Of a DNA stretch of 64,000 bases, positions 24,413-35,500 are shown in pieces; position 1 is the first letter of the stretch; every line of letters starts with the position of its first letter. The notes under the pieces are model-generated. The model was not told where the DNA came from, made no database searches, and saw only the letters and a program-made list of their open reading frames with translations. The position numbers and the translations under genes were made by a program. Source of the stretch: Pedobacter sp. Leaf216 (GTDB lineage: Bacteria; Bacteroidota; Bacteroidia; Sphingobacteriales; Sphingobacteriaceae). The stretch lies in contig NZ_LMKM01000007.1 of assembly GCF_001421515.1 (NCBI RefSeq), positions 396,952 through 460,951 of the forward strand. Direction: 5' to 3'.

Positions 24413-27400
24413 TTATAAACCAATTCTAACACCAAGTTGGAACGACCTGAACTGGGGTTCTAAGGTGGTATCTACACCCTGCGTAAATATGCTTCCAGAG
24501 GCACTAAACTCAGGATCGTAACCCAGGTAATTGGTTAAAGTGAATACATTATTAGCCGTTGCATAAAGCTTTGCATACTTAATTGCTTTTGCTTTTAGCG
24601 GCACATTATAGGTTAAATTCAAGGTGCGCAGGCGGAAATAAGATCCATCTTCTATCCACCTGTCAGAAAATTGTGCATTGCCCATCGGGTCGCCATAACT
24701 TGCTTTCGGCACATTGGTAACCTGGCCTTCTCCACGCCAGCGGTTGCGCACTACATCAGTTTGGTTGTAATAGCTGTTTCCAGATTCGAGTACCGAACGG
24801 GTATAGTTGTAAATATCGTTACCGGCCACAAATGAGAACAGCACATCCAAACTCCAGTTTTTATAGCTGAAGGTATTGTTAATACTTCCATAAACATCAG
24901 GGTTAGGGTCGCCAATTACAACACGGTCGGCATCATTGATAATTTTATCACCATTGGTATCAATAAACCTGGTGTCTCCACCGGTAAATGGCACCAATGC
25001 ACCTGCACTGTTTCTAATCGATAAACCAGCGGCACTAGCTTCGGCTGTGGTGGCATATACTCCGTTGGTACGCTGACCGTAAAATAAATTAGCTGTTTGG
25101 CCAACTCTTGTTAAATAGGTACCATTGGCATAGCTGGTTAAAATATCGGTACTGCCGGGCAGGCTGTTTATTTTATTTTTATAGGTACCCAGGGTGATGC
25201 CTAAATCCCATTTGAATGTTTTATTTAAAATGCGGCTGTTTAAACCAAAATCCAACCCTGAAGTACGCATACCGCCCTGATTATCGATATAAGAATTGAT
25301 CCCTCCTACTGATGCTACAGGAACATAAGCCAGCATTTTGCTGGTGGTATGGATATAATAATCGAGGCTCAGACTTAAACGTTCATTAAAAAATGAAGCA
25401 TCTATACCGGTGTTGAATTTGGCTACCTGCTCCCATTGGATGCCAGGGTTGGCAATGTTGCCACGCACAAGGCCTTGTAAACCCAACAGGTTTTGCGATA
25501 CATAATATTGCCTGTTGTTATAATTGCCAACATCATCGTTACCAACCAGGCCATAGCTTAATCTCAGTTTCAACAGATCGATGTATTTATAATTGTGCAT
25601 AAAATCTTCAGAAGAGATTAACCATGCCCCACTTAAAGCCGGTAAAATAGCCGATTTATTGCCCAGGATATCCAAACCATAACCGCCGATATAACGTACC
25701 GATGAAGAAATATCTTTACGGCCAAACCTTGATGACTGATCAACAGCGGCATTTAAACTTAAATAATACTTATCCTTATAATTGTAGTTGGCAGTAAAAT
25801 AACTGTTCAGGTTACTCCATTTGCCAATATCGCCACCAAAAGAGCGTAATGCGGCATTACTGTTGCCAATGCTGATTAAAACATCAGTTGCGGAGTTGTA
25901 ACCAATGGCAAAATCCTGTTCGCTCTGGCTCGAGGTATAACGCGTACCCAATGCGGCATGCAGGGTATGGCCCTTGCCAAACCTCCGGTCGAAACTTAAA
26001 TGTAAATCATCAAAAACACTAAAGTAACGGATTACCTGGGTACCCAGCTTACTATCGCCAATGGTGGTTGGTAAAATTTCGTTGGTTACGCCTTTACGTG
26101 GAATAAACAAAGTTTCCTGCGTTTTATCATAGGTTAAACCGGTTAGGTTGGAAAGTTTAAATGTTTTGCTGAATGCGTAATCAAAATTAATGTTACCAAA
26201 AAAGCGGTAAGCTTTCTTCTGGTTCAGTCCCTTTTCAATCAGTGCCCTTGGGTTACTTACCCCCAGGGTATCATATTCGGCCAGGTTTGGCGAAACTGCT
26301 CCTGATGCACTGATTTCATTTACCGCTAAAAACGGTGCTTTTACAAGCGATAGAAAAATAGGATTCGTACGGGCAGACAAGCCCTGATCTTTTAACCGCT
26401 GTTCGGTATAAGTAAAAGATAAATTGGTGTTTCCGGTAAGTTTTTTGGTGAGGTTTAGATCACTGTTAAAACGCATGGAGTATTTATTGTTGCTGGTAGA
26501 ATCAATTACGCCCTTATCGGATGAATAACCTGCAGATAGTGCATATTTTGCAATGTTATCGCCCCCGCTTACTTTTAAAAAATAGCTTTGATCGATACTG
26601 TTTTTGAAAACCTCGTTCTGCCAATCGGTATTTTGATGGTACATGGAGTAAGTTGGATTGGTTGCCGGGTTCGGATCATCGTTCATATAAGGTTTGGCGG
26701 CAATAGCAGTGGCACTTAAACCCTGGCTTTTTAAAACATCAGATAAATAACTCCGGTAATCATCTACACCCATTACCTTGATGCTTTTAGGTTTTAGGTT
26801 GATCCCTGTATAGGCAGAAAAATCGATCGTTGTGGCCAAATCTTTGGCGTGGTTTGTAGTAATGATCATTACCCCATTTGCAGCCTTACTGCCGTAAACA
26901 GCAGCGGCAGAAGCATCTTTAATGAGGCTGATGTTTTCGATATCACGAACATCGATAAATTGCAAGGGATTATTTTTATGACCTGTAGTTAGCGATGTAC
27001 CGTAAGAATTGGCATCGTAAACCATACCATCTACTACATACAACGGTTGGTTTGTAGCATACAATGAAGTAAAACCCCGTACAAACACATCGGCACCAAT
27101 ACCTGGTGTACCCGATCTCCTGATTGCATTTACACCCGCCATGCGGCCTTGCAAATAACTATCTGGGGTTTCAGAATTAACTGTCCACCCGCCCTGAGGA
27201 CTCAGGTAGCTTATAGCAGACTCTGATCTGGCCAGGTTTTGTGTACCTGCAGGCAATGTTACCTCAGTAAACAAAGAGTTGTAACTGTTGGGATAAATTT
27301 TAATGGTAGCCAGTTTACCTTTATGTACAGGTAATAATTTGGTGTGGTAATTGGTAAAGCTGATTAAAATTGTGGCATTATAATCGGGTACTACAATGCT

Positions 27401-27676
27401 GAACTTTCCATTGTTATCGGTTAAAGCACCCGAAAAATCGGTTACGGTAAGTTTGGCTCCGGTTATGGGCTTATTGGTATAACCATCTACCACAACGCCT
27501 GTTATTCTTTGGCCAACCAACCGTTTTTGCTTCACTTTTACCGTTGTGGTATCGGTACTGTACTGGCTCGAATCTGTTTTGCCGGTATCGGTTTGCTGTG
27601 CAAAAGCCAAGGCGGGGCACACGAGGGCAAACAGCGCAATTAAAATTCCTTTTCGTATGATGGTAAAATTATGCAT
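24413..27676 (-). CDS. SusC-like TonB-dependent transporter (pair 2)
   Basis: 1087 residues. After the signal peptide (ALAFAQQ) comes a Thr/Ser/Lys-rich linker, then a carboxypeptidase-D-like domain (about 57-130, ITGVVVDGYTNKPITGAKL). The plug has QPLYVVDGMVYD and DASAAAVYGSKAANGVMIITT, and the barrel follows. It lacks the usual VVVGYG motif between domains, having TEVTLPAGTQNLARSESAI instead, so it belongs to a diverged SusC branch. SusD follows at 6 bp and a FAS1 lipoprotein precedes at 27 bp. It would import an oligosaccharide different from that of pair 3. Confidence 0.95.
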   Translation of the reverse strand: MHNFTIIRKGILIALFALVCPALAFAQQTDTGKTDSSQYSTDTTTVKVKQKRLVGQRITGVVVDGYTNKPITGAKLTVTDFSGALTDNNGKFSIVVPDYNATILISFTNYHTKLLPVHKGKLATIKIYPNSYNSLFTEVTLPAGTQNLARSESAISYLSPQGGWTVNSETPDSYLQGRMAGVNAIRRSGTPGIGADVFVRGFTSLYATNQPLYVVDGMVYDANSYGTSLTTGHKNNPLQFIDVRDIENISLIKDASAAAVYGSKAANGVMIITTNHAKDLATTIDFSAYTGINLKPKSIKVMGVDDYRSYLSDVLKSQGLSATAIAAKPYMNDDPNPATNPTYSMYHQNTDWQNEVFKNSIDQSYFLKVSGGDNIAKYALSAGYSSDKGVIDSTSNNKYSMRFNSDLNLTKKLTGNTNLSFTYTEQRLKDQGLSARTNPIFLSLVKAPFLAVNEISASGAVSPNLAEYDTLGVSNPRALIEKGLNQKKAYRFFGNINFDYAFSKTFKLSNLTGLTYDKTQETLFIPRKGVTNEILPTTIGDSKLGTQVIRYFSVFDDLHLSFDRRFGKGHTLHAALGTRYTSSQSEQDFAIGYNSATDVLISIGNSNAALRSFGGDIGKWSNLNSYFTANYNYKDKYYLSLNAAVDQSSRFGRKDISSSVRYIGGYGLDILGNKSAILPALSGAWLISSEDFMHNYKYIDLLKLRLSYGLVGNDDVGNYNNRQYYVSQNLLGLQGLVRGNIANPGIQWEQVAKFNTGIDASFFNERLSLSLDYYIHTTSKMLAYVPVASVGGINSYIDNQGGMRTSGLDFGLNSRILNKTFKWDLGITLGTYKNKINSLPGSTDILTSYANGTYLTRVGQTANLFYGQRTNGVYATTAEASAAGLSIRNSAGALVPFTGGDTRFIDTNGDKIINDADRVVIGDPNPDVYGSINNTFSYKNWSLDVLFSFVAGNDIYNYTRSVLESGNSYYNQTDVVRNRWRGEGQVTNVPKASYGDPMGNAQFSDRWIEDGSYFRLRTLNLTYNVPLKAKAIKYAKLYATANNVFTLTNYLGYDPEFSASGSIFTQGVDTTLEPQFRSFQLGVRIGL

Positions 27677-27703
27677 AGTCTTTTATTGAGTCAGATTACT
27701 TAA

Positions 27704-29128
27704 TTAAGGAAGAATAGGTTCAAATCTCAGGTAATCTAGAATGAGCGTATTTTGGTTAACCGAAGTTACGTTTGCCGCTATTAAGCGCAGTTGCAACAGC
27801 CCATATTGTTGTGGTGTATAATCGCCTAGGTAAACTTCTGTATAATTTAAAGGCGTTACTATTTGCGTGGCAAACACATCGTAAACAAGGGTTGTTGGGT
27901 TAAATATAAAATAGCGCTGGGTAAAGTTGGCCACCTGTGCATCACCAGGGCTACCTGAAATGGCTCTTGCGTAAACTTTGTATTTTACATTTGCAACGGT
28001 TGATAGGTATTGAACATAATATTCGGCAATACCATGGTTGTACACTTCAATATCCTTATATGGCAAGCCCTTATCATCCAGTTTAAGCCGGTAAAGCGTA
28101 TTACCCGATCTGTCTGATCTAAAACCAGAAGGCAGTTCGCCCTCAATTTTAAAGGTTGGCACTTTATCTTTGGTTCTGAAAGGCATGGCATTCATTACAT
28201 ACACAATTCCGTTACTGGCGCGGTATGATTTTACAATAGCCGATTTTTTAATTGGAATTTTAACCCCTCTGGTAGAAATCAGTGTATCTGGTAATTTATC
28301 AAGGGTATACAATCCTTTTGCCACCAGATCGCGCACTAATATAAATGCGCCTCCATTTGGGTAAAAAGGTTCTAAACGGTTACGTTCTGTAGTAAAAGTA
28401 GCATCCTGCAACATGAAAAAAGTGTATTGCTGGTTTTCCGTACGTAAATCGGCAACACTGTTCCAATAGGTATTTCTTGATACCATTGGCGGGTTTGGCG
28501 CAAATATCGGGTTGCCTAATGCATTATAACCAATAATTGTGGCATTAGCGGTATCAATTACCTGGGTAGATAAGTTGGCGATGTAATTGGTTTGGGTGGG
28601 CGCATCGGTACTGTTGAGCATAAAATCCCAAACATTTAACTTGGTTGGCACCGCCTTATCAATTACATATAAAGCACCGTTTTTAACAAAGGCAGGAGTG
28701 CCTACAACAGCGGCTTCTTCGAATGTAGCACCAATCATGGTAGCATACTTTTTATTTTGCAGTAACACTCTTACAGTATCGGCAATGCCTTTTGGTGCAG
28801 TGGTGGCAGTTAAGCCTATATGATTGGCCACAAAATCTTTCAATTTTAAAGGATCACTCACAATTGCTGCATCAAGCGTTGCCAATGCATCATTGGTGGG
28901 TGCCCAAACCGTATATGTTTGCGATGAGCTTAACAGTTTATCATAACCTGTGCTCCTCACATATTCGGTAAACTTACTCAGGTTGGCCTGGCCGGCAATT
29001 TTTTGTAAAAGATCGGTGGTATTATCCACATTTACAATCGCTGTATGCTCCTCCATTGCATTTTTGCATCCCCCCAGCCAAAGCACAATGCCCAGTAACA
29101 ATATGGTATGTAGTATATTTTTTCTCAT
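27704..29128 (-). CDS. FAS1 (fasciclin) domain lipoprotein A
   Basis: 474-residue lipoprotein (LWLGGCKNAMEE). An N-terminal FAS1 domain occupies about 30-160: LSKFTEYVRSTGYDKLLSS, YTVWAPTNDALATLD and NGALYVIDKAVP are the H1 and H2 motif regions. The C-terminal ~200 residues (from about 290) include TKDKVPTFKIEGELP and a beta-rich end with LILDYLRFEP, similar to carbohydrate-binding sandwiches. It sits in the SusE/SusF position between SusD pair 3 and SusC pair 2, but has no SusE/F homology that I can see. It probably serves as an accessory surface glycan-binding protein, by position. FAS1 domains generally mediate adhesion. Confidence 0.85.
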   Translation of the reverse strand: MRKNILHTILLLGIVLWLGGCKNAMEEHTAIVNVDNTTDLLQKIAGQANLSKFTEYVRSTGYDKLLSSSQTYTVWAPTNDALATLDAAIVSDPLKLKDFVANHIGLTATTAPKGIADTVRVLLQNKKYATMIGATFEEAAVVGTPAFVKNGALYVIDKAVPTKLNVWDFMLNSTDAPTQTNYIANLSTQVIDTANATIIGYNALGNPIFAPNPPMVSRNTYWNSVADLRTENQQYTFFMLQDATFTTERNRLEPFYPNGGAFILVRDLVAKGLYTLDKLPDTLISTRGVKIPIKKSAIVKSYRASNGIVYVMNAMPFRTKDKVPTFKIEGELPSGFRSDRSGNTLYRLKLDDKGLPYKDIEVYNHGIAEYYVQYLSTVANVKYKVYARAISGSPGDAQVANFTQRYFIFNPTTLVYDVFATQIVTPLNYTEVYLGDYTPQQYGLLQLRLIAANVTSVNQNTLILDYLRFEPILP

Positions 29129-29222
29129 TAGTTATTTCGGTTATCTCCCTATTACAAGCGTTTATTTTATTTCTAAATGAGGTTGCACCACCAATTTAAT
29201 GGTGCAACCTGATTATTAATGG

Positions 29223-31058
29223 TTAGGGTTTTTGAAAAATCAGACCGTCTTTACCTGGTGAAAATCTTGGATAATTCTGGTCATCGTTTTCCGGTATAAA
29301 TTGAATCATATCCAACCAGGTATTGCTGCTTGCTTCTGCACCGCCAACCATGGTTAACCTAATCCAGTGCCTATCAGTAGTCGTAATGTTTACTGTTCCT
29401 GCTAATCTGCCGGTTGCAGTTGGCCAGTTATTTTTAACAGCGGGCTGAATCAGTCCAACATTGCCATTTTTATCTTTATCGTTTGTAGTAGCCAGATAGC
29501 GTTTAAAGCCCTGTGCCAACATCAAAGGGTCTGAACTCGGTAAAGCAGCTCCTGCATCAGTCATACCCGATGAAGTGAGCGATTGCCTGAAATCAACAAG
29601 ATTTGGTAGAATCTGGGCATCAGGCGTGCCAATATCCATACCTATTTGGCAAAGTGGACCGCTGCCAAACTGGCTATAACAGATCCAAACCTTGTATTTA
29701 CCCTTAACCAACATTGGCGTTTTTAACTCCACCCAAATTGCGCGATTTGCATTTGTTAAACCCAGTGAAAGGTTCAATTTATCGTCGTAAGCAATTCTTC
29801 TTGTAGCACCGAAAATAGAGACGAAATAATCGTAATTCTGAGGAAGGGTTGCCTTTGCAGGATTATTTACTCTCATTCCTGACAAAATAGAGGCTCCGTT
29901 TGCAAACAATGGGATTGTACCGCTGGTTGCACCATTTCTGCCACGCCAGATGGGATTTGCTTTTAGCTCTGGTTGGTCGCAAACATCAAAAAATACGCCT
30001 GTTGGATAACGCACCTTAATGGAGTAAAGGTTTTTAGACTCATGAATTACGCCATTTGCAGTGGTGATATTGCTGAAGGTTCTGTTTAATTCCACTCCAG
30101 GCTCCAATACACCATTAAATTCATCATCATTTAATAAAATCCGCTGGTTAACATATTTGGTGGTTACTACCTCTTTTGGTGCAAGGGTATTAATGGTAGT
30201 TGATGAGATGATATCGGGCGTATAAGCTGCACCTGCCGAAATGTGATAGGCTACATATAACCATAAACTATCGGTATGGCTTTTAGGATTGCCTGTTTTT
30301 GAAAATTTGGCTTTAAAGGCTTCATAACTGCTGTAACCAGCTTTTACCAATGCAGAATCTGATTCGATAATAGCCGTTTGCAATCTTCTGGTGGTATCAG
30401 TAACGGTTGATGAAGCTACATTTAAGGAATCGAAAAAACCAGTTTCTTTTAAGGCCTGGGTAAAATACTTGTAACGCCCGCTGGCCTCGATGGTTTGTGC
30501 AGTTGTTAATGTTGCAGGGATTAATACATGATCGATTACATGGATAATGCCATTACCCACCCTTACATTCGACTGGCTTATTTTTGCCTGTTTGTTTACA
30601 ATAATGCTGCTTACCCCGCCTTCGTTTACGCCACCTGTTTGCAGGTACTGGCCATATAAAGTTATTTGTGGCAATTTTCCATCTGTAAAGCGGTTGGTTG
30701 CAACAGTATCGGGCAATAAATGGAATTTAACCATATCTTTCGATTGCTCTACACTTAAATCGGATACGTTCGCTTTGCCAATACCTTTAAGCCAGGCGGT
30801 TACGGCATCGTTAGTCGGGGTAAATAAGGTGTACCTGCCATAAGCACCTAAATAGCCAGCCGTGCCCGAACGCTCTACTATCTGCCTCATTAAAGAGAAC
30901 TTGTCTGGGTATTTATCTAAATAGCCGGTAATGTTTACATCATCTGTAGTGGCTAAAGTGTACGATTCTCTTTTACATGCATTTATAAATATAAAAGCAA
31001 TAACACAGATCATCGCCAATTTGGCTAGGCTGCGTACATTTTGATTATTTTTCATCAT
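29223..31058 (-). CDS. FAS1 (fasciclin) domain lipoprotein B
   Basis: 611-residue lipoprotein (IFINACKRESYTL). There are two FAS1 domains: about 40-180 (YGRYTLFTPTNDAVTAWL, NGIIHVIDHVLIP) and about 190-345 (YKYFTQALKETGFFDSL, NGVIHESKNLYSI). The C-terminal half, about 350-611, is beta-rich and ends with WIRLTMVGGAEASSNTWLDMIQFIPENDD, like a galactose-binding-like fold. It could contact glycan. It lies 8 bp after SusD of pair 3 and 94 bp before FAS1 lipoprotein A. Either Met 31058 or 31055 could start it. Role by position: surface accessory for the SusC/D complex. Confidence 0.85.
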   Translation of the reverse strand: MMKNNQNVRSLAKLAMICVIAFIFINACKRESYTLATTDDVNITGYLDKYPDKFSLMRQIVERSGTAGYLGAYGRYTLFTPTNDAVTAWLKGIGKANVSDLSVEQSKDMVKFHLLPDTVATNRFTDGKLPQITLYGQYLQTGGVNEGGVSSIIVNKQAKISQSNVRVGNGIIHVIDHVLIPATLTTAQTIEASGRYKYFTQALKETGFFDSLNVASSTVTDTTRRLQTAIIESDSALVKAGYSSYEAFKAKFSKTGNPKSHTDSLWLYVAYHISAGAAYTPDIISSTTINTLAPKEVVTTKYVNQRILLNDDEFNGVLEPGVELNRTFSNITTANGVIHESKNLYSIKVRYPTGVFFDVCDQPELKANPIWRGRNGATSGTIPLFANGASILSGMRVNNPAKATLPQNYDYFVSIFGATRRIAYDDKLNLSLGLTNANRAIWVELKTPMLVKGKYKVWICYSQFGSGPLCQIGMDIGTPDAQILPNLVDFRQSLTSSGMTDAGAALPSSDPLMLAQGFKRYLATTNDKDKNGNVGLIQPAVKNNWPTATGRLAGTVNITTTDRHWIRLTMVGGAEASSNTWLDMIQFIPENDDQNYPRFSPGKDGLIFQKP

Positions 31059-31066
31059 GCTAAAAT

Positions 31067-32539
31067 TTATTTGGTGTAAAATGGATTTTGGACAAGTTTT
31101 GAATCGGCAAAAAGCTCGTTCTCGTTAATCGGTAAATAATGGCTGTTTACATCCCTGAACTTGGCTATTGCCGATTGCTGTACAGCTGGTGATACTGTTC
31201 GGGCGACCATTTCGAGCAGTACGTTTAAACGGCGATAATTTTCATGTTTTGCTATGCGCAATAAATCATACCAGCGTTTGCCTTCAAAAGCAAATTCCCG
31301 CGATCGTTCAGCCAAAATATAATCGCATATGGCATCCTTATCATTTTCATCGGGAGTTTCTTCTGTTGTTTTAACCGCATTTCTTTTTAACCTTAAATCT
31401 TTAATGAGGGTAATGGCATCTGCTCCACCACCGGTATAGGCTAGGGCTTCGGCTTTCAACATCCAGATATCGGATAAGCGGTAAGCCTGCCAGTTTACAT
31501 ATGAAGGGTTTTCGCTACCAAATTTTATTATGCTGTTGTCTCCGCTGTAAAAATTAGCGGCGCGGATATCGTAAATCCGGTCTGGATCCACATCATCTGG
31601 CGTAAATATATCGGAGGTTAAAATACCTGAAGCTATAAAGCGTTTTTTAGATTGTATTAGTAAGTTATAGAATACGTTGTTTACCGAATTTTTATTTGAA
31701 AATTCGAAAATGGTTTCTGTTGAACTGCCATTAAAAAACACATTGTTGTACCAACCCGAACCTGCACCCTGAACGGCAAATTTTTGCGAATCCATAATTT
31801 TGTTGCACTCGGTAATGCAGGCTGCAAAATTATCCATCCATAAATACACATCGGCCAGCAAAGCATTTACTGTAAACTTTGTAATTCTGCCTTTGTCTGA
31901 TACGGTATTTCCGTAGGTGCTTACCGCGCCTGCTTCGGCCTTTTTTAAATCGGCCACAACCTGATTTAAAACATCTGCACCTGGTGTTTTAACAAGCTCC
32001 TGTAAATCGGTATCTTTTGATGAGGAAGTTAATTTTAATGGCACATCTCTAAACGTTTTAACCAGGTAGAAATACATCATGCTCCTTAATGCCAAAGCTT
32101 CACTCAGGTAAGCATTTAATTGTGCATCGGTTAAAGTAGGGTCGTTTTCTTTTACGGCGGGCGCAAAATCCAATACGGTATTGCAAAAATTAATGGTGCG
32201 GTAAAAAGCAGCCCAACTGGTTAAGGTATTGCTTTGCACAATGTTGTTATCAAAAATATCTTTCTCCTCTGTTGTTCCACTCGGCCCGGCATCGATCATA
32301 TCGGCACGTATCTCACCATATATAAACATATACTCGGTTAAAGCCTTATCATTAATCCCTGGAGGAGGTGCCAGTAAGGAAGCATAACAACCTGCAACCG
32401 CAGCTTGTATATCTTCTTTGGTTTTCCAAAAGCCCTGACGGGTAATGCCATCCCGGGGCTGTAAATCCAACCATTTTTTACATGAGCTGCTCATGATCAG
32501 CATCATGATTATGCCTGTACTATATATAATCTTTTTCAT
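31067..32539 (-). CDS. SusD/RagB-like glycan-binding lipoprotein (pair 3)
   Basis: 490 residues, close to the compact SusD size. Lipoprotein signal MSSSCKKWLDLQPRDG, the frequent SusD opening. Internal SEALALRSMMYFYLVKTFRDVPLKL and C-terminal YILAERSREFAFEGKRWYDLLRIAKH are SusD signatures. It follows SusC by 11 bp and precedes FAS1 lipoprotein B. Cell-surface glycan binding for the 32551-35802 transporter. Confidence 0.96.
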   Translation of the reverse strand: MKKIIYSTGIIMMLIMSSSCKKWLDLQPRDGITRQGFWKTKEDIQAAVAGCYASLLAPPPGINDKALTEYMFIYGEIRADMIDAGPSGTTEEKDIFDNNIVQSNTLTSWAAFYRTINFCNTVLDFAPAVKENDPTLTDAQLNAYLSEALALRSMMYFYLVKTFRDVPLKLTSSSKDTDLQELVKTPGADVLNQVVADLKKAEAGAVSTYGNTVSDKGRITKFTVNALLADVYLWMDNFAACITECNKIMDSQKFAVQGAGSGWYNNVFFNGSSTETIFEFSNKNSVNNVFYNLLIQSKKRFIASGILTSDIFTPDDVDPDRIYDIRAANFYSGDNSIIKFGSENPSYVNWQAYRLSDIWMLKAEALAYTGGGADAITLIKDLRLKRNAVKTTEETPDENDKDAICDYILAERSREFAFEGKRWYDLLRIAKHENYRRLNVLLEMVARTVSPAVQQSAIAKFRDVNSHYLPINENELFADSKLVQNPFYTK

Positions 32540-32550
32540 CCTGTTGCTGA

Positions 32551-35500
32551 TTAAAAATTTGCTGTTAAACCAAGAGTAACTGTTTTTATTGGCGGGGTGG
32601 TAGAATTATCAACCACGGTAGAAAATGCCGTTAGCTTTACCGGCACTTCCGGATCCTGGCCTGTATATTTGGTAAAGGTTAAAATATTCTCTACCATTAA
32701 ATTTGCGCTTAAACTTTTCATACCCAGTCTTTTCATAAAGTTTTTACTGAAATCGTATTTCAGGGTTACACTGCGTAAACGCAGGTAAGAGCCATCTTCT
32801 ACATACCTATCAGAGCCTAAAAAGTTATATCCGGTGGCATATACTGCTCTTGGCATATCGGTAACATCGCCTTCGGCTCTCCACCGCCTTAATACCGCAG
32901 TACTTTGGTTGCTAAAACCATTCATATTGGTGGTGGTAATCTTTGTTCCGTTAATAATCTGGTAACCTGTACGGTAGCTAAAGTTGGCACCAAAACGGAT
33001 GTTGCCATTAATGGTAATCCCAGTACCAAAACCACCTGTTAAGTTTGGATTACTGTTACCTAAATACACAATATCCTTATAGTCGATATTTCCATCATGG
33101 TTAATGTCTTCATACATTGCATCGCCGGGCTGAAAAACGTAATCAACAGATGGATAAGCGAAACGCATGTACACTTTTTGTCCGTTTGGACCAACAATCT
33201 GGTTGCCGCTATCATCAAGGGCAATGGTTGAATTTAAATCTTTGTAAACTCCTTTAAACTTGAACCCGTAAAAAGAGCCAAACGGGTTGTTTTCCTGGAT
33301 GTAAACCTTAAATACATTATTGGAAGTGATTTTTCCTTTGTTTTCTCGAGGGTAAAGCGGATCAATTTCGCGGATGATGTTTTCGTTGTGCGAGATATTG
33401 AAACTAAAATCCCATCTAAAATTTTTCTTTCTGATCAGTGTAGCGTTCAGGTTAAATTCCCAGCCCTGGTTATCCATCGTACCCACGTTAAGATCTACAC
33501 CCGAATAACCATTATAGGTTGGTATGGCAATGCCAGGATAAAATAAATCGGTAGTTCGTTTACGGTAAACATCAAAATCCATATTAATGGCATTTTTGAA
33601 CATGTTAAGGGTTAGGCCAAGGTTGGATTGGGCTACTTTTTCCCATCTTAAATCTGATAATTCGAGATTGCTTGAATACACGCCAGACATGCCCAGGTAA
33701 CTGAAACCGTAATTTTGATAAGTGTTTAAATAGGTATAATCTCCGCGTGGTGCATTACCTACAATACCATAACTTGCCCTGAAACTAAAATCGTCGATAA
33801 ACTTTTCAGTTCTTTTCATAAAAGGTTCGCCAGATACCCTCCACCTTAACGATGCTGATGGGAAAACACCATAACGGTTGTTTGGCCCGAACTTAGAGTT
33901 ACCGTCGCCCCTTATCCCTGCATTAAAAATATAACGGTCTAAAAATTTGTACTGCGCATTTAACAGCAAACCCACCGAACGGCTTTGGGCAAATGATGAA
34001 TATACAGAGCCAACGGCATTTGTTCGTCCATCGATAGATGGATCGGCAAGGTAAGATGATGCTGTATTGGTTGCAAACATCCCCTGCCCTGTTCTGCGGC
34101 TATCGTTGCTATCAAATCTTGCAAAGGCAATCAGATCATGTTTTTTACCTAACTCTGGCGTATAAGCCAAAGTAATGTTGGATGCCATTGTAAATCCATC
34201 ACCATCAACATCGCCTGTAGAGTTTACCACAGCATCGGTAAACAGCTTACCCGTTGCAATTTGGGGCAAAAAGGTTTTGGTTTTTGAGTTGTTAATATCT
34301 ACCTGAAAGTTTGCATTTAACCTTAAACGGTCGGGTACTATTTGGTACTGTAATGAAAACTTCGGAATTACCCTTTCGCCAAGCTGATGGTTACTGGCTG
34401 CATTTGCCATAGCCAATGGATTATATGTACCTGGGTAAGTGCCCTGTGCGGTAGCCAGCGGACTAAAATAATTTGAAGTAAGATTGCCATATTCATCGTA
34501 CTCGTATACAGATTGGTTGGGCATTTTTTGATAAGCAATATCCCTGACTTTGGTGCTGTAAAGATTTTCGTTATCGATATGTGTGTACACGATATCTGCA
34601 CTGAACCTGATTTTTGTAGATACCTGGTAATCTAAATTTACACGGGCACTTAAACGGCCTAAACTTGTACCTCTGGTTGTACCCTCCTGGTTAAAATAAT
34701 TTAATGATGCACGGTATTTGGCTTTTTCGCCCCCACCGGAAATAGAAAGGTTATGATCCTGAAGATACCCAATCCTGGTGATGGCTTTTAACCAATCGGT
34801 GTTGTTGCTGTAATTAAAATAGTTATAAGGGTCGTTCGGATCGTATTGAAACTCTTTGGCAAACTCAGAAGTAGAAAACTGACGGCCGGCGTTGTAAAAT
34901 TCTTCCAGCACTAGGGTAGAATATTGGTTACCATTAAGCATGGGTACCGGACTTGGCTGTTTAGAGTATGAACCTTTAAAATTATAAGAAATAGTTGGCG
35001 GCCCCATAGTTCCTCTTTTGGTATTGATAACCAAAACACCATTTGCTGCCCTCGAACCCCAGATGGCTGTTGCCGCAGCATCTTTTAACACACTAATATC
35101 TTTAATATCTGAGGGCGCAATGTTTAATAACTGGCCGTAATTGGTTTCATCAGAAGTTGCAAAGTTAAAATCAGATGGAATAGTAATGTCGTAAGGCATA
35201 CCATCTACCACGATTAAAGGATCTACAGCACCGTTTATAGAAGATGTACCACGGATGCGGATTTGCATGGGTGCACCTGGATCGCCACTGCTTGCTGCAA
35301 TATCCAAACCTGCCAAACGGCCCTGCAAAGCCTGATCGATAGAGGCGGCCTGCATATCTTCAAGCTCTTTGGCGTTAATAGTACCAATAGCAGAAGTTTG
35401 ATCACGCTTATCAATGTTCATTCCGCTACCGTTATCGGCTTTGGCTTTCGAAACAATCTGAACCTCATCCATCTGGTTATCAGCCGACTCCAGCTGAAAG

